Assembly: GCA_902806565.1 (NCBI GenBank)
Contig: CADCXA010000036.1
Span: 186,001-250,000 of the forward strand
Length of the DNA: 64,000 bases
Reading direction: 5' to 3'
Source of the DNA: Hypoxylon rubiginosum
Lineage: Eukaryota; Ascomycota; Sordariomycetes; Xylariales; Hypoxylaceae
The notes under the pieces were generated by a model that was given only the letters and a program-made list of their open reading frames with translations, was not told the DNA's origin and made no database searches. Each line of letters begins with the position of its first letter. The first letter of the stretch is position 1. A program made the translations under genes and the position numbers. Below, one piece after another: positions 10,501 through 20,891 of the stretch.

Positions 10501-11893
10501 TCAAGTAAACCACAAAATTCCACCATTAGTCTCGACGAAACCGCACAGAAATTAGCACGGATGGTGCACACCAATCTGTCTACATTTGCATCTGAGACGG
10601 AACTATTAAGCAAAACCCAACACGACGAATCATCTTTACTCTTGTTCTCCCTAACGCTGAGTGGAGCAAATTGCGTTGCTGAAATTCGGGGAGCGAAGCC
10701 TATTGAACTTTCAGAAGACACAATTTCTCAATTGGAAAAGATGAGCGCCTCATATGTATCGAGTGAAACCGATATTGGTTGGAAGCTACGAGAGTTCCTC
10801 CTCAGAAACTGCCCAGGCCGATATGATACGGCTGCTTTGTTAACACAGTTAGAACAAACATCTCGAGTCGTTGATGAAGATCTAGTGTACGACTTAGTGG
10901 ATGCTTTTGTCAAGACCAAGGATCAGGTCGTTAGGGGTCATTTGCTTAATGAATTGGTTGGCAGTGACAAGCTTGCTGCCGGGCCTATTGGCCCTCTATT
11001 AGCAGTTAGGAAGCTTGTCGAGCAGTATTTAGGTAAGTTTCTCTGTACCCCGATTTCTATTGGCCGTTTCTAACTGCGTTCTAGGCCCTGTCACCTCAAA
11101 GTCCAATGGTGTCAAACAAGACGTCCTTGACTTGGCGGCAGTTCATAACCGGCTTGCATCTCTACTGAGTCGGGCAGAATCACTACGCCACTTCAAATAT
11201 TTATCGGATACGTTGTTATTGCTACTTGATAAGCACGCCAATTCGATGACTCAGTTTAACATTGAGACAACCCTAAGCAGCGTTGTTCATGTGTGTTCAC
11301 AAATGGGCCCCAAAATCCATACCCCGAAAGCAACGGGAGAAATCTACGACAAGCTGTACAAGCTTGTGGCGCTCGTACTTAGACGACACCGACTTCGGCT
11401 GAGAGGACACTTCCCCATCCTACTTACCGCCTTGCGCGCACTCCTCACCACCTTGCTCGCGGACCCCAATTCCTCCACAATAAGCACGACATCCTCGCAG
11501 GCTCAGTACCCGCCGTGGCTCGCGTCACGGCTGCAGGCTCGACACGCGGAGCGATTCGCCCGTTTGCTCACGCTGATCTGCGAGCCGAGCGCGGCCTCGG
11601 TGGCCCGCCCGCGGTCAAGCGAGCTAGACTCGGCCACAGATTTGGCGAAGCGGGCGGCGGGGCAGGACATGTTCACCATCGTGGAGCTGTACATCAAGCT
11701 GCAGCTGGAGGCGGCGACGGCCCTGCCCCGGGACGTCCGAAGAGCGCTGGAGCCGGGCATCTACTCGGTGCTGGACGTGACGCCCCAGGGGTGCAGGAGG
11801 GTGCTGAACGAGTCGCTGGACGCCAACGGCCGCGCGGTGTTCAGGAGCATGTTTGCGGATTATAAGAAGTTTGGAAAGTGGAGCGGCGTGTAA
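7594..11893 (+). CDS. urb2: Urb2/Npa2-like ribosome biogenesis protein
   Basis: Five exons, join(7594..7617, 7685..10141, 10193..10293, 10350..11032, 11085..11893), 1357 aa. Exon 1 encodes MEVDNDSS. It uses donor GTAAGT and acceptor TGCAG. An alternative GTGTAA donor at 7616 with a TACAG acceptor (exon 2 from 7677) is also in frame and would insert two residues. Later introns have clean GTAAGT or GTTGGT donors and YAG acceptors, all frame-consistent. The protein is a long helical-repeat type with an early KRKR basic patch, RKRKR near residue 120. The last about 220 residues match the C-terminal Urb2 domain (YDKLYKLVALVLRRHRLRLRG, then MFTIVELYIK). In yeast, Urb2 acts in the nucleolus in early 60S assembly with Npa1, Rsa3 and the helicase Dbp6. 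Codon use becomes abruptly GC-rich after about 11390. Confidence 0.9.
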
Positions 11894-14767
11894 ATGATTG
11901 CCGGTGCTGCAGTGGGCTTGTAGCCTCTGCCGATGGCTGGGTCTAGGGAATGGATACTGCTATGTAGTTGAGAGACACTATGTAGAGGCTGGATGATGCC
12001 GAAAAGATCGGTACGGGTGGTGCCGTGAATATATGCCCACCCTGCCATGCACTCTCAGTCTGGATTAGGTACACATAGTAGAGCTGCGCTATCCTCGTGC
12101 AGAATTATGTCTATATGTGGTGTAAGAGGCCAGGCAGTCTTATGGCGTAACTCACTGCAGTTGATTACATGATGATTGATGGTATACCACAAGCCACAAG
12201 CGTAGTAATATATTGGAATAATTAACCCGCCTAGATAACTGACCTGCTTTTTAAAGATCTGGCATAGTAAGAAGGTTTTTATCTTCACTCCTGCACTTAA
12301 ATACAGCTCGAGTCTTCTAACTGATTGGACAACTTACGTGACTTTTAACATGCGCACACCGATGTATGTTGTGTATGTATGATCTACAGTTGAGGAAATA
12401 TTAACAGTCGTCGGTAACTACCTACTAACGTTAGTCATAGGAGCTATTAATTACGAGCAACAATAAAAAGGCATTAGTTGCCGATGGGACTTTATAGCGC
12501 TATGGGGCTTGTCATTACGCCGCGGGTACGCGCCTAAGCCATGTATGGGTATGGATAATGGATACGGATATGTACAGTTCTGGTATCACGACTCTTTGAC
12601 CCGCTAGTCTGGAGACAGGCCACACCGAGATACGGAACGGGACTGCTGCACCGAGCCGCCACGGACCGGGCGGCCTCTCAGTGGGTCGACTTTCTTCCAG
12701 CCTTACAACCTTTACAACCTTACACCTTATAGCTTCCTCTTTGCAAATATCCATGGATGCCATTCCGTCATCGCATCACAATCACCTGCATCCACCAATA
12801 CCATCCGACTGTTAGCGACCCCGGGGTATTATTTATTTGTCAATAGATGAACCCATCTTCATCCTTATTAGTCAGATCGCTCCTTAGTCCTCACTTGCCC
12901 TGTACATTCTCAGCCGATGAGCCATAGTTCCTCGGAGATGATGAATACGGCGATCCTCCAGACCCGTCAGTTCGGCTGCTCAAACAGCCCTGACCTTGGA
13001 GGAAGCCAGGGGAGCCAGGCTTGAGCGCCCGAATGTACGACACAGCACGTGGGCAATGAATGAAGTGCCACACCTCAGGAGTCAGAATTGCTAATAATAC
13101 CATTCTTGTGCGACATATACCGTACCACTACGGCTTCTACAGGCTTACACGATCGCATTCCTCGGGACTCCATCCGGCGATCAGGGAAGTTGTTCGTCCC
13201 CGGTCATGCATGCCGAGGCCATGGGTAACTAGCATAGGGCGATCGCCAAGGATAACGTCCCAGAGAATGAACACTTTCTCCATTACCTCTAAGCTTAAAT
13301 GTCGTGTTCCTACCTATTCCGTATATTGCCTCTTCTTGCAACACGAAGAAGAGATTTTTTACGTGCCTAGGTCGGTCGCTGCTAGCTTCGGTCTTCATAG
13401 AAAAACTTAGCCGGGCCGACTCCTGTCGTCCGAACGGGTCTGTAGGTCTAGGAGCGACGCCGGCGCATACGAGAAATATCACCGGGGCCGCGTTGGGAGA
13501 TTTATAGAACTTATTGCCTAAGAGAAATTCTCGTGCCGGCCGCTAGTGAACCGAGAATCCGCTCTTCGTGGTGACTAAAGTAGTAAGTAGCTAGGCTTTA
13601 GGTCACTTCGACACGTGGAACGGATATTTCGGCTGGGTCTAGGTTTGAAAGAAACGTTGCAGACTTTATGACATACCGAAAGGGCCCCCCCTTGGCTGAT
13701 GACGGGATCCGTCGCGAGACCTGCTGGTTTGAGGACAAGTTCGGCGAATTCGTCCTGGGTCCCGGAGACATTTCCCCCCAAGCCGCAGAATCCTCAGTCG
13801 ATAATATGCGTCAGATGTATATTCGTGATATAGGGAAAACAAACGATATCAAATTTGGGACTTCTGACCAACAGTTTATCAGATTCCGCCACGGGTCGGC
13901 TGTATTACTGGCTGCGCCTCGGACACCTCACATCATCTAGTTTAGCAACCTTCCCCTCTGTCGTCCCATCGTAGGACTTTTTGCCCATCGTTGGATCCCG
14001 TCACAAGTCGGCAGTGAGAGGCCAACAAATCAGAACCTCAAACGCGACAACTTGGGCCTTTACCGAGCGCACGTCAATCTCACATTGTCTTTTTGCGCTC
14101 TGTGCGTGTTTCGTCAAGGAGGAAAAAGGGGAAAATTTCACTACCGGCTTGCTTCGGTGTCAAGATGCCTAAAGGGTTCGAGACAAGAGAGGAGGAGCGG
14201 GCGGATGAGTGGGCGTGAGTGGACGTCAAAGTGGCTTTCGGGGCATTGCCGCGGCCAATCCGTACCGTTTCCAGCGTAGCCTACATCACGTCTCGGTCGC
14301 CCTAGACGGCTTAGGCCGCACTTGGCGTCACCCGAACAATTCGCAAGTGGGCCAATTACACGTCTAGGAACCTCTAGGAACCTGATTGCACACTTTCTTC
14401 CACCGGCTGCCTAATTTGGAGAGTTACTTTTCTGGAGGGAAGGTCATTGGTAAGACCCTATAGACCTAGAGGCTAAGGGTATAAGGATAAAAAAAAAGAA
14501 AAAAAGAAAGAGGTGTACGAACAGGAAGGTTTTCTCGGTGATAGACCCGATATTTCAGCCGGGTTGCCCTGTTCCCGTCCTCGCATTTCCAAAACCAGGG
14601 ATATTTTGCCGCCTTTCAAAAACGTTCCTTATATTATCGAATTTTGGCCGATTTATTATTTTGCTACTTTCCTCTTCTCCCTTTCTCCCAAATCGCCTTT
14701 TCGTTCTTGCGTGCGTGAAGTGAGTGTGTGTAAGTTTCAAATGTAGCGCCGCTCTTGTTCGCCTGAC
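11894..14767. other. Intergenic region
   Basis: About 2.9 kb between two plus-strand genes. It contains only short open frames on both strands with no recognisable protein sequence or consistent splicing. A long purine run (A-rich with G) at about 14489-14512 and pyrimidine-rich sequence at about 14640-14710 lie just upstream of the DUF4419 gene, as is common in fungal promoters. No RNA gene or mobile element is seen. Confidence 0.5.
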
Positions 14768-15910
14768 ATGCCCGTCACAGTCAGGCCGTCAGATCATGGG
14801 TCGAAATCCTGGGCGGGTCGCCGATACAGGCTGGCGTCCTCGCCCGACATCCTGCTGCACTACACGCTGACCGACGACACGCGCACCAGCCCGCCGCGCG
14901 CCCGGCAGCTGGTGCAGAGCTCGTTCGCCGGCGTCGAGCGGAAGGACAACAAGTTCGCCGCCAAGAACGGCTTCGTCCACGCCTGCGTCGAGGCCTACAA
15001 CGAGCACCACTGCCTCGTGATCCGGCCCGAGGACGTCTGGCTCGCCGTCCTGACGCAGCTGAGCGCGTACGTGAACGCGCGCTCGGAGGAGCTCCGCAAG
15101 CGCTTCTGCGGCCACGACCAGGGCCAGCGGGAGCTGCACATCGACGTGGACCTCGACGGCGCGGACCACGGGAAGATGGCGTACGCGATGACGAAGGTGC
15201 TGGAGGAGAACCTGAAAGACGAAGGGCTGCGGCGGTGGACGCTGCCCGCGTTCACGACGACGACCAAGGTGGACCAGGCGGTCGCCAGCGTCGTGTTCCT
15301 GGGCACGATGCAGAAGTACTTCACGTACAGCTGGGGCACGCGGTGCGGGATCCCGTCGGCGACGCTGCTCGGCGAGGAGGGGGACTGGGTCGAGATCCGG
15401 CAGCGCGCGGAGCGGCTGGCGACGTTCGGGTCGGAGCCGGAGCGCTGGCTACGGGTGCTGCGGCCGGTGCTCGACGGGTTCGTCGCGAGCTTTCGGGAGC
15501 CGGGGGGCGAGGCGGCGAGAAGGTTCTGGCGCGGGGTGTGCGACGAGCACGTGCCGAACGGGAGCGGGACCACGACGTACTCGGGCTGGGTCACGGCGTT
15601 CTGCTTCTGGGACGAGAACGGCCGGTGCCTGCACGGGCCGGAGCCGGACACGGGGTCGGGACCGAAGACGAAAACGCCGGGCCAGCAGGGTCAGAGCAGC
15701 GAGGTCCGGCTCACGCGCGGCCAGATGCCGAGCGGCTTTACCAAGGTGCCGGTGACGCTGCTGAAGGAGGGCGTCGAGATCCCCACCGAGATGGTCGCGG
15801 GGTCCGTCGCGATACGAGTATTCCGATCCAAGGAGGCGGCGCCGGTCCGGAGGAGCGCCGGCAACGATACGGTGCAGCCCGAGGTCGGGTGGTTCATGTA
15901 TAAGACGTGA
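14768..15910 (+). CDS. DUF4419 family protein
   Basis: Single exon, 380 aa, from ATG to TGA. I recognise the family from the pattern of conserved stretches. These are SSFAGVERKDNKFAAKNGFV (about 57-76), the EAYNEHHCLVIRPEDVWLAV region with QLSAYVNARSEELR, then FTTTTKVDQAVASVVFLGTM and YFTYSWGTRCGIPSATLLGE, and a late YSGWVTAFCFWDENGRC. These are hallmarks of the DUF4419 family, which is common and often multicopy in filamentous fungi and has no established biochemical role. There is no signal peptide, membrane segment or coiled coil. The coding sequence is strongly GC-biased at third positions, which produces long open shadow frames on the other strand. No neighbour suggests a function. Confidence 0.9.
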   Translation: MPVTVRPSDHGSKSWAGRRYRLASSPDILLHYTLTDDTRTSPPRARQLVQSSFAGVERKDNKFAAKNGFVHACVEAYNEHHCLVIRPEDVWLAVLTQLSAYVNARSEELRKRFCGHDQGQRELHIDVDLDGADHGKMAYAMTKVLEENLKDEGLRRWTLPAFTTTTKVDQAVASVVFLGTMQKYFTYSWGTRCGIPSATLLGEEGDWVEIRQRAERLATFGSEPERWLRVLRPVLDGFVASFREPGGEAARRFWRGVCDEHVPNGSGTTTYSGWVTAFCFWDENGRCLHGPEPDTGSGPKTKTPGQQGQSSEVRLTRGQMPSGFTKVPVTLLKEGVEIPTEMVAGSVAIRVFRSKEAAPVRRSAGNDTVQPEVGWFMYKT

Positions 15911-17238
15911 CCTACAAAGGGGAATGGATGTTGTGGCGCCTGCTACGATGATAATGGTAAGCTCCGAGGCTTTTATCTCTTTAAGAAATTAAACCGTTAA
16001 CTGTTTCTCTAGTATAATTTCGGTCCACCCACGATACCTGAAGCCAAGTTGATCATGTCGATTTTCTACAAGAATGTTGGGCAACCCTGGGATCCCGACG
16101 ACCGTTGCAGAAAGGCGAAGAGAGATGCATGTCGCCTCTCATCGTTGGAGGATATAATATCGGTCTCTACAACAATCGGACATCTACCTGCCTTAGGGCG
16201 AATTAAAAGAACTTACGGCAAACTAGTGACGGCGAACCCCACAGTAGGGGTTCTGGGCTTGCCAGGGAAGGCAGTGGCCGTCATAATTAACAGACACGAG
16301 GTTGCCATGTCACACAGCTCACCTCCGTCGCTATAGAGATGGAACAGCTTTCGCCATTGGATAATGGACATTACTCAGTACCATATCGGTCGAGTAGCAG
16401 CCGTGGCTCGGCCGATGGAAGGCCGGAGGGAAGGATACATACGAGATGCGTGGTTTACAACGGGCATCACCATGAGAGATCGAGGAGGCTAAAAATGAAT
16501 GTTGGTTGGACAGGGACGAACGAAGTACCGATGCGGGAACTTTGAGGACATTGGATTTGATGGCAGATACCCCGGTGGCTGAATTGGGTCGAAGCTGGGC
16601 TTCGACTAGGTATGATTATCGCATATGGATAGCACCCATCATTTCACTTATTCTTTATATGTTTTCACATTTTTATAGGTTTTAATATAATCCAGTGCAA
16701 GTAAATGACCAGCGGCAACAATTCTTTGACTTAACAGCTGAGGTTTTGTGGTGGTAGCCTGATACTCAGGTAGCCCCCTTTTTATCCACTCTTCAGGTTT
16801 CCTCGTCACTACTTTTATTTCAGCGGCCACTATCTGACGTCTTGAAGCGACAAGAAATATCGAAGAAAGGTGATTTACAAATGACAAGCATTGAGGATGT
16901 CTACCTCAGCATCTAAACCGAGGACGAGTAGGATATGTGGGTATTTACTCCTACGCTCGACCGGTCCTAAAGCGCGGCTTAGGTCCCAGGATTAGAGGAA
17001 GAGTAGTGGTAATTGCACAGATCCTCTCGGCCCCGAGGTGATCCGTATGCTATCGAGTAGGAAGCTTGGTGCTCGAGCATAACGAATCCTACAGAGAACA
17101 GACCCCTCCTCACGCCATCTTGCGTCAGACTCTCGTTCGGACGGGATGAACAAGCGGTGGGAGGAAATCAAGGAACTTGGCTAAGGGTTTTGATTTCTAA
17201 TGCGAGTTTACTAGGTACATTCCGACATTGTGAATTAC
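15911..17238. other. Convergent intergenic region
   Basis: About 1.3 kb between two convergent genes. Small open frames exist, for example 79 codons on the minus strand at 16648-16887, but I recognise none and see no splice extension. The region is AT-richer than the flanking genes. No repeats or RNA genes are seen. Confidence 0.5.
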
Positions 17239-18615
17239 CTACGGATCAGCATCCGGCCACTGATCCACGAGCTCGTCCGGCCGCCCCTCCACCAGCGCGT
17301 CCGCGTTCATCCTCACGCTGTACCGGATCCCCCTCGTCGCCGCGTCCTGGCTGCCCTCGCCGTGGTCCGAGATGTCGCTGTTGCTCTTCTTGGGGCCGGC
17401 CGGCAGGTGGATGCCGAACAGCGAGGGCTGCGTCGTCAGGCAGCTGTGGCGGTGGTTACTACTACCGCCGCGCGCCGGGTTCCCGCCCCCCTCGCAGAAC
17501 CAGCGCAGCTCGATGTCAAAGGCGGCGGCCATCGCCTTGAGGCCTAGTTCATGTAGTAGTTTTCGAGCCCCCCGGCGCGTCACCGCGTACGCGAGCGAGC
17601 ACACGCCGTCCTGCGCGTGGTGCGCGACCACCCGCGTGTGGTTGCCGTACTGCGCCTTCAGGTCGTCCGGGTCCGAGATGGTCCACAGGTGCTGGTGCTG
17701 CGGGACCGTGGCGTCGCCGGCGCGCACCACGCGGCCCTTCGGCACCGCGATTGGCCCGCCGTCCGCGAACGGGAGCCGCATCCCGCAGTGGCCCAGCCAG
17801 AGCACGTCCCAGCGGTCGCCGTACGGCGATTCCGCGGGGGCGATTGTGGCTGGTAGCCGGTCGAAGGCGATGTCCGGGACGGCCGACGGGCCGTTCGTGG
17901 GATCCGGAAATGTCTCGTCGGCGTACCGGGGCGCCGCGTCGGACGAGCCGGCGAGCGGCTGCGTTAGGGCGTGCGCGGCCAGCGCGAAGTCATAGAGCTG
18001 GCTTCGCAGCCGCACGTCCCAGTCGGCGTCGTCTTCCATGATCAGCGCCGACGACAAGTTCCTCCGCACGACCCTGAGGGATCCGGTTAGCAGTGTTGGC
18101 AGCTTAAACTGATTTTAGGTACCCTAGAGCACCGTCGCGGCGACGAACTCTTGAATCGCGTTGACGTGCGCCCGCCAGGAGCCCACGACCGCGTCGGGCA
18201 GACGCTCCGTTCCCGGGCCCGTCGGGATCGCCTTGTCCGGCACGTCCCCGCCCCGGACGCCGTCGACGAACTCGATCTCGAGGTTGCTGAGGGCCGCGCC
18301 GAGCGCCATGCCGTCGCGGCGGTCCGTGCGCGACGGCAGGCCGATGACCAGAATCTTTTCGAACTGGCGCTCTCGTAGGGTTAGAATCTACCTAATACGA
18401 ATTTGCATATGACAAGCTAGGTGCCCGTATGGTAGGCGCCAACTCACCCCGAGCGTGTTATTGTAGATGTCGTCCGTGAGCTTCGGCTGCGAGGCTCTCA
18501 CTCTTCCGAGCGGCACCGGTACGCCATCTCCCCTGGGCGCGAGAAGATACAGGGAGACTAGCGCGATGGCGCTTATAACGGCGAGTGCTGGGTAAGAGAG
18601 CCGTCGGACCGACAT
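17239..18615 (-). CDS. Glycosyltransferase family 25-type Golgi membrane protein
   Basis: Three exons, complement(17239..18073, 18149..18363, 18448..18615), 405 aa. Residues about 8-26 form a signal anchor after a short basic N-terminus, giving type II topology. Intron 1 (GTGAGT...GCCAG) restores NNTLG-FEKILVIGLPSRTDRRDGM, the conserved start of fungal GT25-like domains. Intron 2 uses an unusual GTTCGT donor with a CTCAG acceptor and restores HVNAIQE-VVRRNLSSALIMEDDADWD. Reading through that donor instead reaches a TAG after nine further codons. MEDDADWD (140-147) contains the DxD-type nucleotide-sugar and metal site. The domain continues to VCSLAYAVTRRGARKLL and the closing Ser/Asp-rich region. 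The family transfers sugars (GT25 includes LPS beta-galactosyltransferases and collagen galactosyltransferases). The substrate here is unknown. Confidence 0.87.
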
Positions 18616-19485
18616 GAGGAGAATAATCCAAGGTAGAAATATAAATTAAAAAACCCCATTTGTAGGTATTCGGGTGATTTGAGTCTCTAGAAGTAAGACT
18701 AGAAGTAGACACGTTGGTCAGCGCCTCGAAACGAGTTGACACAGAAGGAACTGCTCGATAGATATCCAACGGCACGGCACGCACGGGCGTGGAAATGACG
18801 AATCAAGAGTGGGCGTTTGCAGAAAATGACTGGTCGCTCAGCCTCACGAAGTTATGCATGTTGGTGGAAATTCGCACCTCGAAACAGGTTAGCACATGCC
18901 CATCCTTGTCTGGGAGGTTTAGAAAGCCTACTATGTAGAAAGAGACTCGAAATTGTTTGCTAGCAAGTGAATTGCTACTGATTATTAAACCTACTATGTA
19001 AACAGACAACCCTACTTTGTCTGCCTCGGGAATATTTGCGATAATGAGTTGCCTAACTGTATGTTCTCGGATATGTCCCCGGGCTTCTACGAGTATAGGA
19101 AACCCCGTATTCGCGGTTGCACAGAGCCTCAAAAAGCAAGTGCACAATGAGAATCGAACCGTCAATCAGTAATCATAGGTCAATGCAAGCCTCGAGGCTG
19201 TGGATGGACGAATCAGCACAATTCGTAGCCGCCAGGGGTCTGCGTGTTGTTGTCGACCGGCTAGGGCACGAAGCAGTTTCCCCCCAACGTCTATGTGCTG
19301 TCTCTGCTTCTCCCGAAGGCTCGCCTGTCCTGCTGACAAAAAGCTTGCCAGTGTCCGGCTCTCTATGTCTTAGCCTTTCTCACCTTCCACCCACCCTCCT
19401 AGGTATTATTCTCATGGTATCGAAACCCGCAAAGGAGGGGGCTCTTAGGTTTTGTAGCCCTGACTTCGTAGGTAACGCTGGGAAG
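18616..19485. other. Divergent intergenic region
   Basis: About 870 bp between the minus-strand GT25 gene and the plus-strand Mid2-like gene, presumably holding both promoters. Only short open frames are present, none recognisable. A tRNA B-box-like GGTTCGATTC at about 19150-19160 (minus strand) lacks a pairing T-stem and is not a tRNA. Confidence 0.5.
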
Positions 19486-20425
19486 ATGATCGTCGGGCCT
19501 CTCTTCTTCTCTCTCCTCACTCTGCTAGCGGTGCTTGTCGGCTCTCCCGTCGTCTCGGCGCAGGACTCGCCCGGCAGGTTCTTCAACCCGGCCGACTCGG
19601 GGCCGGCCAGCGACTTCTCGGAGGACGCGATCTGGCGGGTCGGAGAGACGCAGGCTATCAAGTTCACCACGACGTATTCGAGCTACACCATCGACCTCTG
19701 GCAGCAGAACACGCAGGGGGGCAGCGCGTCGCAGGGCCCGAGCATATTCCGTAAGAACGAACAAGGGGAAAAGAAGACCCGCGTGGGACGCGTTTGATGT
19801 CGATGTGAGAGCTAACCAGCGGGGGTTTCGTCGATCTAGAAGTTTCGTCCGGAGCTGTAACCCAGTTCGACTGGTCCGTCCAGACGTTCCAGTTCGACCT
19901 CGCGACGTCTGAAGTCTTCTTCTTGTGGTTGACGCCCGTCGACCAAGACGGCACCGACTCCGTCACGTCCCACTACTTCAACATCACGGCTAGTGCTGCG
20001 ACGAGCAGCTCGAGTATCTCTTCATCCACCTCTTTTTCCTCTACAGCAACTACCTCCACACCACCACTAGCGCAGCAGCCAGTAGTATCCAGACAAGCGC
20101 CCCGCCGAGTCCGTCGCCCACTCGAAAGGTGAGTCCCCTAAGCACCGGGGCCCAGGCCGGGATCGGCGTGGGCGTCGGTCTGGTCGGCCTCGTCGCCATC
20201 GTGGCCGGGGTCCTGCTGTGGCGCCGGCGGAAGAATAGCAGCCGCGGGACACCTCAAATCGTAGCTAGGCGGGATGACTACGACCAGCCAGAGATGGCGA
20301 GGGGACCCCACGGGGAGGGATATCAAAAATCTCCTCCGCCGTCGTATCCTGTCGAGCTAGATGCCAACGGCGGGTTGGCGGAAACACCTTACCATACAAT
20401 GAGGGAGCCGATCGAACTTAGGTAA
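19486..20425 (+). CDS. Mid2/WSC-like single-pass cell-surface protein
   Basis: Proposed exons join(19486..19750, 19840..20013, 20076..20425), 262 aa. The start ATG opens a clear signal peptide (MIVGPLFFSLLTLLAVLVGS, about 1-26). The ectodomain has NPADSG, then GETQAIKFTTTYSSYTIDLWQQ and, after intron 1 (GTAAGA...TCTAG), VTQFDWSVQTF...VFFLWLTP...SHYFNIT, a pattern common in small fungal surface proteins. A Ser/Thr/Pro-rich stalk follows, then STGAQAGIGVGVGLVGL-type glycine-rich transmembrane helix (about 174-195), an RRRK stop-transfer and a tail of about 65 residues containing PPPSYP. The second intron (20014-20075) is the least certain part. The frame must change inside the Ser/Thr stalk and other donors are possible. 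By analogy it could sense or anchor the cell wall. Confidence 0.75.
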
Positions 20426-20891
20426 TGGGGAGTTCCAATGAGCCTTAGCTTGGGACTGGTTGATTTGCCAGTTAGTTAAAACAGAAGAGAGCAAACATCC
20501 ATTTACCCCGTGAAAAAGGAGATATATGATTTGTTCACACTGTAGTAAATGGCATCCTAAACATAGGCGATATTAGTTGTTCCAAGTGTCTAGATACCCA
20601 ATAAAGCTTTAAAAGCTTAATCGTTTAATCTACGAAGAATCTTTATAAACAAAGCGTAATAATACGGGGAACATGAAATAAAATACAATTCGTCTACAAA
20701 TCTAGACTATGCAACCCGTCTCAAATGCCCACATAACAATGCAATATCGACACAGTAAGTAAGCAATGTACCATGCATGCACGCTCTTTATACCTGAAGG
20801 GCCTATAGGCAACCTCATTACAATATATACCACACGTTCTCAGAAAGTAATTATGTCCTAATCGAAAAAAGGGGTGAGACAAGGAGACTAT
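20426..20891. other. Convergent intergenic region
   Basis: About 470 bp of AT-rich sequence between convergent genes, with several AATAAA-like polyadenylation signals on the plus strand (for example near 20599). No coding sequence is seen. Confidence 0.5.

Noticed and set aside
7594..11893. Possible start of urb2 at GTG 7679
   Set aside because: Not an ATG. A short exon from ATG 7594 with proper splice sites gives a normal start and keeps the frame.
19140..19175. tRNA B-box-like GGTTCGATTC (minus strand)
   Set aside because: The flanking bases do not form a T-stem and no A box lies at the right distance.
17239..20425. Biosynthetic or cell-wall gene cluster linking GT25 and the Mid2-like gene with GH64 and GH16
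   Set aside because: Unrelated housekeeping genes lie between them, orientations are mixed, and no backbone enzyme or shared motif is seen.
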